The translations under genes were made by a program, and so were the position numbers. The notes beneath the pieces were generated by a model. The model saw nothing but the letters and a program-made list of their open reading frames with translations. It did no database searches and was not told where the DNA came from. 64,000 nucleotides of DNA from Sulfuriflexus sp032250955 (GTDB lineage Bacteria; Pseudomonadota; Gammaproteobacteria; AKS1). Where the stretch lies: the NCBI RefSeq assembly GCF_032250955.1, contig NZ_JAVVES010000003.1, positions 7,043 to 71,042 on the forward strand, given 5' to 3'. This document shows, piece by piece, positions 25,413-33,806 of the stretch (the first letter of the stretch is position 1; the number at the start of each line of letters is the position of its first letter).

Positions 25413-25850
25413 CCCATCGGAGATGTCCGATGTCCGTGGGGCTTTAAGTTTTTGCGTTTATATGGGCATCTATGGCAGATAATTTCACCACTCATAGATA
25501 CCCTGATGACACTGGGACAGTGGAATAGGGTACTCATGATGAAGCTTGAAAAGCTTCTATGAGCCACCTTCGAGGTTACACCATAGAACCCTTTCAGGGT
25601 TCATTATGGATACCTCACCCATTTCCAATGGGTCGAGGCAATTGTGAGTTGCCCAGACTCACTGGGACAGTGAGTGGGGTATTCATGATGATGCCTGAAA
25701 GGCATCTATGATCCTCAACCATCTCCGATGTCCGTGGGTATTCGACCTTTTCGCTGTCTCCTTTGCTTTTATGGCTCGGAATTTCACCACTCACAGAATC
25801 CCTTCGGGCTTCATTGTGAGTACCTCAACCATCTCCGATGGTTCGAGGCA
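25413..25850. repeat. Array of covarying hairpin repeats
   Basis: Intergenic array built from two hairpin types. Type 1, about 30 bases: 25581-25609, 25790-25820, and inverted copies 25533-25563 and 25682-25711. Type 2, about 26 bases, follows type 1 after three bases: 25612-25637 and 25823-25848. Extra hairpins are CACTGGGACAGTG at 25509-25521 and 25659-25671, and CATCGG/CCGATG at 25415-25432. Stems differ between copies but stay paired: inner arms GAACCC/GGGTTC, GAAGCTT/AAGCTTC, GATGCC/GGCATC; outer arms CTCAC/GTGAG, CCATA/TATGG, CTCAT/ATGAG. A further complete unit is at 41191-41250. Loops are TTCG, TTTCA or GAAA. No convincing ORF is present. The rest of 25324-25412 is A/T-rich leader of the GEMM transcript. 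Confidence 0.8.
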
Positions 25851-25883
25851 AAAAAAGGAGAGGCGTGCGGGGCAGGCCTCTCC
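25850..25883 (-). terminator. Minus-strand intrinsic terminator with no gene upstream
   Basis: On the minus strand GGAGAGGC (25883-25876) pairs with GCCTCTCC (25864-25857) around an 11-base loop and runs into seven T residues. The only sequence upstream of it on that strand is the 200-base regB promoter region, so it implies either a small antisense or trans-acting RNA starting in 25900-26080, or insulation of the hairpin array from divergent transcription. Confidence 0.65.
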
Positions 25884-26027
25884 ATAAAAGCACCCGGGAA
25901 GGGATCGGGAGCTTGTCCGTTTTGCGTTGAGGATGATCCTACCCCCACTCGCCTGCCTTGAATATGTGGCATAATGTCGCACCCTTCATAAAATCAATGA
26001 CTTGGCATGAGCCCGGTGTTAATTTCC

Positions 26028-26056
26028 TTACCTCTCCAGCGCCGGCGCGCTAGAAT
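26028..26056 (+). promoter_or_regulatory. Possible sigma70 promoter of regBA
   Basis: TTACCT and TAGAAT are separated by 17 bases, with the -10 box 28 bases before the regB ATG. The match is moderate; no experimental start is known. Confidence 0.35.
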
Positions 26057-26084
26057 AACGGTTTAGATACAAGCTTGTGTACCA

Positions 26085-27350
26085 ATGCCCGTGACCAGCC
26101 CAGCTCCACAAAATGACCCGGCCGAGAGACAAAACCTGCGCCGCCTGTTAAGCCTGCGAAGCATTGCCGTTATCGGCTGGGGGCTGACCATCTATGTGGT
26201 CGTTGCCTTTGTCGGCATGCCCCTGCCTGCCTCCTCCATGGCCCTGGTGATCATCGCCCTGGCATTGTTCAATCTCGTTACCTGGCTGCGCCTGAAGTGG
26301 GGCGGGCGGGTCGGTCAGCTGGAGTTTCTTCTCCAGCTCATGGTCGACGTTGTCGCGCTCACCAGCCTTCTTTACCTGTCAGGCGGGGCGAGCAACCCGT
26401 TTGTGCTGCTGTTCCTGTTGCCGATTATTATCGCCACCGCCGTCCTGCCCGCGATCCATATCTGGCTCCTGACGTTATTCACAGGGGTCTGCTACAGCCT
26501 GCTGATGTGGCGCTATGTGCCCCTGCCGCATGTCCACGGCGAGGAGCACAGTTTTAGCCAGCACGTCTTCGGTATGTGGCTTGCCTTCGTCGTCAGCGCC
26601 GCAGTAATTGCTTACTTCGTGGTGGCGATGCGGCGCAGTCTGCACCGTAAGGACCAGGCATTGGCCGCGGCGCGTGAGCAGCGGCTGCGCGATGAACAAC
26701 TCGTCGTCCTCGGCACCCTGGCTGCAAGCACCGCTCATGAACTCGGCACGCCACTGGGCACCATGGCCCTGCTCAGCGAAGAGTTAAACACCACCACTGA
26801 AGACCCGCAGGCGCAGGCGCTGCTGCATACCCTGGGGGAACAAATTAACCGTTGTACGCAGGCCCTGGCCACCCTCTCGGCCGCGGCCGGTGGCATCCAG
26901 CTGGGTGGTGGGCAAATCCTGCCCGTGCACGACTTTCTCAGCGAGATACTCGCAGAATGGCAACCATCACATCCCGCTATTCAACTACAGACAGACTGGC
27001 AGGGACCTGAACATGCCCCGGGCATACTCGCCGACCGCACCCTGAAACAGGCACTGGGGAATATTCTCGATAATGCTGCCGAGGCCTCACCCGGCGATGT
27101 GGTGTGGCGGGCCAGCTGGGATAAGGACGGCCTGACCATGGAAATCAAGGATCGGGGCGACGGCTTGAGCCAGCAGGCAGAGCAGCTTATCGGCACCCGC
27201 CCTTATAGTGAAAAGGATAACGGCATGGGTCTGGGTCTGTTCCTCGCCCATTCTATTATCAGTCGTTTTGCCGGTGAAGTCCGGCTGCTCAACCGCGAGG
27301 GGGGTGGCGTAACCACATTCATTCACCTGCCCCTGACGAAGGCCGTATAA
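26085..27350 (+). CDS. regB: Redox sensor histidine kinase, RegB/PrrB family
   Basis: Membrane sensor kinase of the RegB/RegA (PrrB/PrrA, ActS/ActR) global redox system, which in other proteobacteria controls CO2 fixation, respiration and nitrogen metabolism. The 421-residue protein has about six transmembrane helices in the first 185 residues, including the ubiquinone-associated GGxxNPF motif (SGGASNPFVLLFLLP, about 102-116). The phospho-acceptor region is STAHELGTPLGTM (about residue 218), followed by the N-box NILDNAAEAS and the G-box GMGLGLFLAHSI. It is 15 bases upstream of regA on the same strand. The known redox cysteine of RegB is not obvious next to the H-box here, so quinone sensing may dominate. 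Confidence 0.88.
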   Translation: MPVTSPAPQNDPAERQNLRRLLSLRSIAVIGWGLTIYVVVAFVGMPLPASSMALVIIALALFNLVTWLRLKWGGRVGQLEFLLQLMVDVVALTSLLYLSGGASNPFVLLFLLPIIIATAVLPAIHIWLLTLFTGVCYSLLMWRYVPLPHVHGEEHSFSQHVFGMWLAFVVSAAVIAYFVVAMRRSLHRKDQALAAAREQRLRDEQLVVLGTLAASTAHELGTPLGTMALLSEELNTTTEDPQAQALLHTLGEQINRCTQALATLSAAAGGIQLGGGQILPVHDFLSEILAEWQPSHPAIQLQTDWQGPEHAPGILADRTLKQALGNILDNAAEASPGDVVWRASWDKDGLTMEIKDRGDGLSQQAEQLIGTRPYSEKDNGMGLGLFLAHSIISRFAGEVRLLNREGGGVTTFIHLPLTKAV

Positions 27351-27365
27351 GGAGCGACTGCGCGC

Positions 27366-27902
27366 ATGCAACTGCCAGAAAGTATCTTGTTGGTCGATGA
27401 TGACGAGGCCTTTCGTGATGTCCTCGGCCGCGCCCTCGAGCGGCGTGACTTTACCGTGCACAAGGCAAGTGATCGCCATAGTGCGCTGACCCTGGCCGGC
27501 CAACATACGCCGGGGCTCGGCATTATTGATTTGTGTATCGGCGACGAATCGGGTCTGCAGGTCATCGAGGCGCTGGCCTCACGCTACCCTGATATGCGCC
27601 TGGTGGTCCTGACCGGGTTTGCCAGTATTACCACGGCGGTTGAGGCGATAAAACTCGGCGCCAGGCATTACCTGACCAAGCCCGCCGCGGTTGATGCCAT
27701 TCTTGATGCCCTCTACCGGGACAAGGGTAACGCCGACATTGACGCCAGCCGGCAACCGATGTCAGTAAAGCGACTGGAATGGGAGCATATCCAGAAGACC
27801 CTGGCCGATCACGATGGCAACATCTCGGCGGCGGCCCGCGCCCTCGGTATGCACCGGCGCACCCTGCAGCGAAAATTACAGAAGCGTCCGGCCCGCCACT
27901 GA
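27366..27902 (+). CDS. regA: Response regulator, RegA/PrrA family
   Basis: Cognate DNA-binding regulator of RegB. At 178 residues it has the family architecture: a receiver domain with the acidic pair in LLVDDDEAFRD, phospho-acceptor aspartate in GIIDLCIGDESGL (about residue 59), and lysine in YLTKPAAVD, joined to a C-terminal Fis-type helix-turn-helix (NISAAARALGMHRRTLQRKL). The near-invariant HTH of RegA is recognisable. Nearby cbb operons are plausible targets, as in Rhodobacter, but no binding site was demonstrated here. Confidence 0.9.
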   Translation: MQLPESILLVDDDEAFRDVLGRALERRDFTVHKASDRHSALTLAGQHTPGLGIIDLCIGDESGLQVIEALASRYPDMRLVVLTGFASITTAVEAIKLGARHYLTKPAAVDAILDALYRDKGNADIDASRQPMSVKRLEWEHIQKTLADHDGNISAAARALGMHRRTLQRKLQKRPARH

Positions 27903-27921
27903 CCAGCAGGCAGATAAGAGG

Positions 27922-28524
27922 CTAGCGCGCTAATCGTACCAGCTGTCGATCATGTACCCGGCCCATCAGCACGAGGGCCAGCGCCGCCCCCAACAGGGCG
28001 GTGCCCATGTCGGCCTGCGTATCCCAGACATAGCCCTGGGTACCAAGGAATGCCTCGGCAGCCTGCTCCGAGCTTACACCTACCGCCCACTCGAGCAGCT
28101 CATAGGCGGCACTGATCGCAAGGCAGATACTGAGAACGATAAAATTCAGCCAGACCCGGCCGCTGACAATCGCCTTGCGGATCAATATCTCACGAGCAAT
28201 GATTGCCGGCACGACGCCCTGGGCAAAATGTCCCAGTTTGTCATAATTATTCCGCTCCATACCCCACAAGCCGTCGAAGAAGGGGACCTCGGCATAGGTA
28301 TAGTGCCCGCCGATCATAAGGATAATGCTGTGCACAAGAATGAGGCTGTAGGTTAACGGTGTGAGGGGGAAGGTTCGCCTGGTTGCCACAAGAATAAACA
28401 CGGCAATCAGGGCCGGCATCACCTCGAGTATCCATATAAAAAGATCCCTCGGGTAAAACGCAGACCATGCCAGCACACTGACGAACGCGACTGACCACAC
28501 CCCTTCCTGTATTGTTAATCTCAT
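27922..28524 (-). CDS. DUF2238 (YjdF-type) membrane protein
   Basis: A 200-residue integral membrane protein with about five to six helices. The markers GGHYTYAEVPFFD and RNNYDKLGHFAQGVVPAI identify the DUF2238/YjdF family, whose function is unknown. A C-terminal YVWDTQADMGTALLGAALAL motif is also typical. It converges with regA and stands alone on its strand. Confidence 0.85.
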   Translation of the reverse strand: MRLTIQEGVWSVAFVSVLAWSAFYPRDLFIWILEVMPALIAVFILVATRRTFPLTPLTYSLILVHSIILMIGGHYTYAEVPFFDGLWGMERNNYDKLGHFAQGVVPAIIAREILIRKAIVSGRVWLNFIVLSICLAISAAYELLEWAVGVSSEQAAEAFLGTQGYVWDTQADMGTALLGAALALVLMGRVHDRQLVRLAR

Positions 28525-28585
28525 TCGTCAGGCCTTGCTGTTATGTTGCTTCCGTCGAATATCTTTAGCATACCTTTATTCCCAT

Positions 28586-28619
28586 AAAAAAGGGGCGTAC
28601 CTCAGTACGCCCCTTTTTA
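28586..28619. terminator. Bidirectional intrinsic terminator downstream of fba
   Basis: AAAAAGGGGCGTAC and GTACGCCCCTTTTT form a 14-bp stem with a CTCA loop, A-run on one side and T-run on the other. It ends the minus-strand tkt-to-fba cluster and could also stop plus-strand readthrough. Confidence 0.9.
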
Positions 28620-28641
28620 TTCGCTCGTCTGAGCAGTGGTC

Positions 28642-29706
28642 TTACTTGACCTTCTGGTCAAGTTCGCCCTTGGCATACATCTCGAACATGACTTCCAGGC
28701 TCCTGGCCTTGATCTTCGAAGCGTGACCGGCACAACCGAAGGCTTCGTAACGGGCCTTACAGATGTCCTTCATGGCCGCGGTTGAGGCCTTCAGGAACTT
28801 ACGTGGGTCAAAGTTGGACGGATTTTCGGCAAGGAACTTACGTACCGCACCGGTGCTGGCCATACGCAGATCAGTATCGATGTTTACCTTGCGCACGCCG
28901 TTCTTGATACCTTCGAGGATTTCTTCAACCGGCACACCGTAGGTCTGGCCCATCTCGCCACCGTAGCTGTTGATGATCTCCAGCCAGTCCTGAGGTACAG
29001 AAGAAGAACCATGCATGACCAGGTGCGTGTTGGGCAGACGTGTATGAATTTCGCGGATGCGGTCGATACGCAGGACTTCACCGGTAGGTTCCTTGGTGAA
29101 CTTGTAGGCGCCGTGTGAAGTACCGATGGCGATTGCCAGGGCATCAACACCCGTAGCCTTAACGAAGTCAGCGGCTTCTTCAACACCGGTCAGCAGCTGA
29201 TCCATGTCCAGCTTGCCTTCGGCGCCATGGCCGTCTTCTTCACCCATTTCACCTGTTTCCAGTGAGCCCAGGCAACCCAGTTCGCCTTCTACGGAAACAC
29301 CGCCGGCGTGAGCCATCTTCACGACTTCACGGGTAACATCAACATTGTACTCAAAGCTGGCCGGCGTCTTCATGTCGGCCATCAGCGAACCATCCATCAT
29401 CACGGAAGTGAAGCCGGACTGGATAGAACGCAGGCAGACTGCAGGTTCTGAACCGTGGTCCTGGTGCATGACAACCGGGATGTGCGGGTACATTTCGGTG
29501 GCGGCGGTAATCAGATGACGCAGGAATGGTTCACCCGCATAGGAACGTGCACCGGCTGAACCTTGCATGATAACCGGGCTATCACACTCATCAGCAGCCT
29601 GCATGATCGCATGCACCTGTTCCATGTTGTTAACATTGAATGCCGGCATACCGAAATCGTTTTCTGCAGCGTAGTCCAGCAGTTGTCGCATTGATATCAG
29701 GGCCAT
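28642..29706 (-). CDS. cbbA: Class II fructose-bisphosphate aldolase, Calvin-cycle subtype
   Basis: Zn-dependent aldolase forming fructose-1,6-bisphosphate (and sedoheptulose bisphosphate) from triose phosphates in the Calvin cycle. The 354-residue protein begins MALISMRQLLDYAAENDFGM and has the metal-binding MHQDHGSEPAVC (about 81-92), the FTSVMMDGS motif, GELG in the conserved loop, and HGSSSVPQDW. These match the long class II Calvin subtype rather than E. coli FbaA. AGGAGG is correctly placed before the ATG. It is the last gene of the minus-strand tkt-gap-pgk-pyk-fba series, followed by a strong terminator. Confidence 0.95.
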   Translation of the reverse strand: MALISMRQLLDYAAENDFGMPAFNVNNMEQVHAIMQAADECDSPVIMQGSAGARSYAGEPFLRHLITAATEMYPHIPVVMHQDHGSEPAVCLRSIQSGFTSVMMDGSLMADMKTPASFEYNVDVTREVVKMAHAGGVSVEGELGCLGSLETGEMGEEDGHGAEGKLDMDQLLTGVEEAADFVKATGVDALAIAIGTSHGAYKFTKEPTGEVLRIDRIREIHTRLPNTHLVMHGSSSVPQDWLEIINSYGGEMGQTYGVPVEEILEGIKNGVRKVNIDTDLRMASTGAVRKFLAENPSNFDPRKFLKASTAAMKDICKARYEAFGCAGHASKIKARSLEVMFEMYAKGELDQKVK

Positions 29707-29770
29707 ATGGACCTCCTGTATTTTATCGTTACTGTGTTACTGAAAATAAAAACTTCTTGTTACAAAAACA

Positions 29771-31216
29771 TCAGGCATCAGGTTCTTCCATGGCGCCGAC
29801 GCGGACAACCTTCATCGCGTTAGTGCCACCAAGCTTACCCATCAAATCGCCCTTGGTAATAATGACCAGGTCACCGTCGCGTACAGCACCGCGGCGAACC
29901 AGTTCATCGATCGCTTCTTTGTTGACAATCGCATGGTCATTGCTGGTCGTTTCAAAACTCACCGGATACACGCCTCTATAGAGCGTAACCTTGCGGCGTG
30001 TCTTGACATGACTTGTCAGGGCATAAATCGGGATGCCGGAACTGATACGCGACATCCATAATGCTGTCGAACCCGACTCGGTCAGGGCCGCAATCGCCTT
30101 TACACCAAGGTGATTGGCGGTATACATGCTCGCCATCGCCACGGCCTCGTCAATATGCTCGAAGCGGGTATTGATACGATGATCGGAGTGCGTCACCTGG
30201 CGTTGCTTCTCAACCCCGAGACAGATACGGTCCATGGCCGCAATGACCCGGTCCGGATACTTGCCGACGGCGGTTTCAGCCGACAGCATGACCGCATCAG
30301 TACCATCGAGTACTGCATTGGCGACATCAAAGACTTCCGCACGTGTCGGAATCGGGTTTTCAATCATCGATTCCATCATCTGCGTTGCCGTGATCACGAC
30401 CCGGTTCATATCGCGGGCCAGGGAGATCATGCGTTTTTGCACAGGCGGCAGGGCCTCGTCGCCGATTTCCACGCCAAGGTCACCGCGAGCCACCATAATG
30501 GCATCGCTGGCCTCGATGATCTCTTCCAGCTTGTCGAGAGACTCGGCACGTTCAACCTTGGCGATGATTCCGCCCTTGCCACCAGCCTCGCGGAACAGAC
30601 GACGTGCCTCATTGACGTCTTCTGCATTACGCACAAAAGACACCGCCAGGTAATCGGCCTCAATATCTGCCGCTGCGAGTATATCTTCGCAATCCTTCTC
30701 GGTCAGCGCCGGCGCGGAAAGCCCGCCGCCCTGTTTATTGATACCCTTGCGGTCCGAGAGTTCACCACCCTGGGTGACCCGACAGCGAACCTCGGTCCCC
30801 TCGACTTCCTCAACCCACAGCAGAATGCGGCCATCATTCAGCAACAGCGTATCGCCACGACCCACATCCTTCGGCAATTCCTTGTAGGCAATACCGACGC
30901 GCTCCTGGTTACCCTGATTTGGATCATGGGCCGAGTCCAGAATGAAGTTATCGCCATCGTTCAGTTCGATCTTGCCGTTGGTGAAGCGTTCGATGCGGAT
31001 CTTGGGGCCCTGCAGGTCCACGATAACGCCGACCTGACGACCATGCGCGCGGGCCCGATTGCGCGCGGTCTCGGCACGTTTTTTATGAACTTCATGGGCA
31101 TCATGGGAGAAATTCAGCCGCGCCACATCCATGCCGGCTTCAATCATCCGGTCGAGGACCTTGGGGTCATCTGAGCGTGGCCCTAGTGTGGCCACAATTT
31201 TTGTTCGTCTGTTCAT
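29771..31216 (-). CDS. pyk: Pyruvate kinase
   Basis: Converts PEP and ADP to pyruvate and ATP. The 481-residue protein shows NRRTKIVATLGPRSDDP at the start, the active-site LNFSHDAHEVH, the ADDYLAVSF-like strand (EADYLAVSFVRNAEDV), the signature MVARGDLGVEIGDEALP, and TATQMMESMIENPIPTRAE. It sits between pgk and fba in the Calvin/glycolytic cluster, so carbon fixed by RuBisCO can be drawn from PGA and PEP to pyruvate. A 62-base gap separates it from fba. Confidence 0.95.
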   Translation of the reverse strand: MNRRTKIVATLGPRSDDPKVLDRMIEAGMDVARLNFSHDAHEVHKKRAETARNRARAHGRQVGVIVDLQGPKIRIERFTNGKIELNDGDNFILDSAHDPNQGNQERVGIAYKELPKDVGRGDTLLLNDGRILLWVEEVEGTEVRCRVTQGGELSDRKGINKQGGGLSAPALTEKDCEDILAAADIEADYLAVSFVRNAEDVNEARRLFREAGGKGGIIAKVERAESLDKLEEIIEASDAIMVARGDLGVEIGDEALPPVQKRMISLARDMNRVVITATQMMESMIENPIPTRAEVFDVANAVLDGTDAVMLSAETAVGKYPDRVIAAMDRICLGVEKQRQVTHSDHRINTRFEHIDEAVAMASMYTANHLGVKAIAALTESGSTALWMSRISSGIPIYALTSHVKTRRKVTLYRGVYPVSFETTSNDHAIVNKEAIDELVRRGAVRDGDLVIITKGDLMGKLGGTNAMKVVRVGAMEEPDA

Positions 31217-31323
31217 TAACCTTCTTTGCGTCTTGGGGCTGCTTGTGCAGCGCTTTCAGGGTACTACAATTTGCCCTGCCTGACAGTGACTAACCCCTGC
31301 TGGCCACTGTTGATATTCCCTGC

Positions 31324-32502
31324 TTATTTGGCACGCGCTTCCAGCATCGCCACGGCCGGCAGGGTCTTGCCTTCGAGATACTCGAGGAAGGCACCGCCAG
31401 CAGTCGATATATAGGAAACCTTGTCATAAATATCGTATTTCTGGATGGCGGCAATCGTATCACCGCCACCGGCGAGGCTGAAGCCCTGGGCGTTGGCAAT
31501 TGCCATGGACACGGTTTTGGTGCCCTCGCCAAACTGGTCAAATTCGAACACGCCGACCGGGCCGTTCCAGACGATAGTACCGGCCTTGCTGATGATATCG
31601 GCCAGTTCCTGGGCTGACTTCGGACCGATATCGAAGATCATGTCGTCATCTTCAACTTCATCGGCACTCTTGACGACAGCCGGCTCATTCTCGTCAAACT
31701 TCTTGCCACAAACAACATCCACGGCAATGGGAATATTCGCACCGCGTGCCTGCATTTTTTCAAGCAGGTCCTTCGCCGTATCAACAAGGTCATCTTCACA
31801 AAGCGACTTGCCGACGTTATGCCCGGTAGCCTTGAGGAAGGTGTTGGCGATACCGCCACCCACCACGAGTTGGTCGACCTTTTCAGAGAGTGCCTCGAGT
31901 ACCGTCAGCTTGGTAGAGACCTTGGAACCGCCAACGATGGCAACCATTGGACGGGCCGGCTCGGCCAGGGCCTTGGCCAGATTTTCCAGCTCGCTGGCCA
32001 GCAACAGGCCGGCACAGGCGGTCGGGGCAAATTTGCCCACGCCGTGGGTAGAGGCCTGGGCGCGGTGTGCAGTACCGAATGCGTCCATTACAAACACATC
32101 ACAGAGTGCGGCATATTTTTTCGCCAATGCCTCATCGTCTTTCTTTTCACCGGCATTGAAGCGCACGTTTTCCAGCAACACACACTCGCCGGCGGCAACA
32201 TCGAAGCCACCATCAAGGTAATCCTTGACCAGGCGCACGTCCTTGCCCAGCTTGGCTGACATGTCGGCCGCAATCGGCGCCATGGAGTTTTCTTCATCGG
32301 CCTTGCCTTCTTCAGGCCGGCCGCGGTGTGACATCACCATGACGGCCGCACCAGCCTTCAAGCAATGCTCCACAGTCGGCATAGACGCGGCAATGCGCGC
32401 ATCCGAGGTTACCTTGCCGCCTTTAACCGGCACGTTCAGGTCGGAGCGAATCAGTACGCGCTTACCCGCCAGGTCAAGATCAGTCAGCTTGATAAAAGAC
32501 AT
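31324..32502 (-). CDS. pgk: Phosphoglycerate kinase
   Basis: Phosphorylates 3-phosphoglycerate in the Calvin cycle. The 392-residue protein starts at 32502 (MSFIKLTDLDLAGKRVLIRS), behind GGAG 8 bases upstream; the in-frame ORF extension to 32547 is not used. Landmarks: RSDLNVPVKGGKVTSDARI, SHRGRP, the substrate-binding DAFGTAHR, and the ATP-binding GGGDTIAAIQKYDI near the C-terminus with EYLEGKTLPAVAML. It is third in the cluster. Confidence 0.96.
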   Translation of the reverse strand: MSFIKLTDLDLAGKRVLIRSDLNVPVKGGKVTSDARIAASMPTVEHCLKAGAAVMVMSHRGRPEEGKADEENSMAPIAADMSAKLGKDVRLVKDYLDGGFDVAAGECVLLENVRFNAGEKKDDEALAKKYAALCDVFVMDAFGTAHRAQASTHGVGKFAPTACAGLLLASELENLAKALAEPARPMVAIVGGSKVSTKLTVLEALSEKVDQLVVGGGIANTFLKATGHNVGKSLCEDDLVDTAKDLLEKMQARGANIPIAVDVVCGKKFDENEPAVVKSADEVEDDDMIFDIGPKSAQELADIISKAGTIVWNGPVGVFEFDQFGEGTKTVSMAIANAQGFSLAGGGDTIAAIQKYDIYDKVSYISTAGGAFLEYLEGKTLPAVAMLEARAK

Positions 32503-32590
32503 GTTGTAACTCCTAACTTGATATTTAAAAACTATTTGCCAAATCATTTATCTGGCTTGGCAAATAGTTTTATTGATTCCGAGTAATAAT

Positions 32591-32735
32591 CGCAGAGACC
32601 GCAAAGGCGCAAAGAACGCTAAGAAATTCAAATTTCAAGAGTTCGAAGATATACCCCTCACCCTAACCCTCTCCCGAAGGGAGAGGGAATCTTTTTCCTT
32701 GGCGTCCTCTGCGTCTCCGCGACCTTCGCGTTAAA
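32591..32735. repeat. Dispersed intergenic palindromic repeats between gap and pgk
   Basis: The 259-base gap between gap and pgk carries a CGCAGAGACCGCAAAGGCG-type arm at 32591 and its inverted counterpart at 32697-32731. Between them sits the hairpin CCCTCTCCC-GAA-GGGAGAGGG (32667-32687) followed by a T-rich stretch. The 17 bases at 32697-32713 are the exact reverse complement of 57837-57853. Sequences of this style are widespread intergenic repeats in proteobacteria. They may act as processing or termination sites within the cluster. Confidence 0.7.
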
Positions 32736-32761
32736 GCTCCAGATTCAAATCAATCTGCAAC

Positions 32762-33769
32762 TTAATTTGCAGCAACGTGCTTGACGAAACGCAGCATGTT
32801 ACAGGTATAGCCGTACTCGTTGTCATACCAGGAAACCAGCTTGACGAACGTGCTATCCAGGGCGATACCGGCTTCGGCATCAAAAATGGATGAGTTGCCA
32901 CAACCACGGAAGTCTGTTGAGACGACCTTCTCATCGGTGTAACCCAGGGTTTCGCTCATTGGACCAGACTCAGAGGCCGCCTTCATAGCGGCACAGATGT
33001 CTTCGTATGAAGCGTCTTTTTCCAGCTCAACGGTCAGGTCAACAACAGATACGTCTGAAGTCGGGACACGGAAAGCCATACCGGTCAGCTTGCCATTCAG
33101 TTCCGGCAGAACCACACCTACGGCCTTGGCTGCACCGGTTGATGAAGGAATGATGTTTTCCAGGATACCGCGACCACCGCGCCAGTCTTTTTGTGAAGGG
33201 CCATCAACTGTCTTCTGGGTTGCAGTTGCAGCATGCACAGTCGTCATCAGACCGCGCTTGATGCCCCACTTGTCATTCAGGACCTTGGCAACCGGGGCCA
33301 GGCAGTTGGTAGTACAGGAAGCTGCAGAAACAATGTTCTGACCGGCATAGGTGTCATGGTTAACACCATGCACGAACATCGGGGTGCCGTCCTTGGAAGG
33401 TGCTGACATCACAACCTTCTTCGCGCCGGCGTCGATGTGCTTCTGGCAGGTTTCTTCGGTGAGGAAGAAACCGGTACATTCGATCACCAGCTCGGCACCG
33501 ATGTCACCCCACTTCAGATCAGCAGGGTCGCGCTCCGCAGTCAGACGGATGGTCTTGCCATCGACAACCAGGTTGTTACCGTCAACCGCCACATCGCCAC
33601 CGAAACGGCCATGGACTGAGTCATACTTCAGCATGTAGGCCAGATAATCAGCGTCCAGCAGGTCATTGATACCAACAACTTCGATGTCACCAGCGAAATC
33701 CTTGGCAATCGCGCGGAAAGCCATACGACCGATACGGCCGAAACCGTTAATACCGACTTTAATAGTCAT
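32762..33769 (-). CDS. gap: Glyceraldehyde-3-phosphate dehydrogenase, type I
   Basis: Reduces 1,3-bisphosphoglycerate in the Calvin cycle. The 335-residue protein has the Rossmann start KVGINGFGRIGRMAFR, catalytic cysteine in SAASCTTNCLAP (about 153), TTVHAATATQ, and WYDNEYGYTCNMLRFV at the end. The residue after the second strand is Asp (GINDLLD), usually linked with NAD preference, so NADPH use would need testing. GGAG lies upstream of the ATG. It is second in the cluster, 37 bases after tkt. Confidence 0.96.
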   Translation of the reverse strand: MTIKVGINGFGRIGRMAFRAIAKDFAGDIEVVGINDLLDADYLAYMLKYDSVHGRFGGDVAVDGNNLVVDGKTIRLTAERDPADLKWGDIGAELVIECTGFFLTEETCQKHIDAGAKKVVMSAPSKDGTPMFVHGVNHDTYAGQNIVSAASCTTNCLAPVAKVLNDKWGIKRGLMTTVHAATATQKTVDGPSQKDWRGGRGILENIIPSSTGAAKAVGVVLPELNGKLTGMAFRVPTSDVSVVDLTVELEKDASYEDICAAMKAASESGPMSETLGYTDEKVVSTDFRGCGNSSIFDAEAGIALDSTFVKLVSWYDNEYGYTCNMLRFVKHVAAN

Positions 33770-33806
33770 GTGATTGTTCTCCTTACTCGTTTACTAATAA
33801 TTAAAA

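Noticed and set aside
25413..25850. CRISPR array
   Set aside because: The repeated units are palindromic hairpins of different length with changing stems and no constant direct repeat plus regular unique spacers; no cas genes nearby.
25823..25850. tRNA T-arm (GGTTCGAGGC)
   Set aside because: Only a TTCGA coincidence in a type-2 hairpin; no acceptor, D or anticodon stems surround it.
25728..25961. A 77-codon open frame across the hairpin repeats
   Set aside because: It is made of repeat sequence and the terminator hairpin; no ribosome site and no protein family.
30110..31174. Long open frame of 354 codons on the plus strand, antisense to pyk
   Set aside because: It mirrors the codon structure of pyk in the opposite strand, has no ribosome site and no recognisable protein character; pyk is intact and well conserved on the minus strand.
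31445..32221. Open frame of 258 codons antisense to pgk
   Set aside because: Shadow of the conserved pgk gene; Ser/Pro-rich low-complexity translation and no ribosome site.
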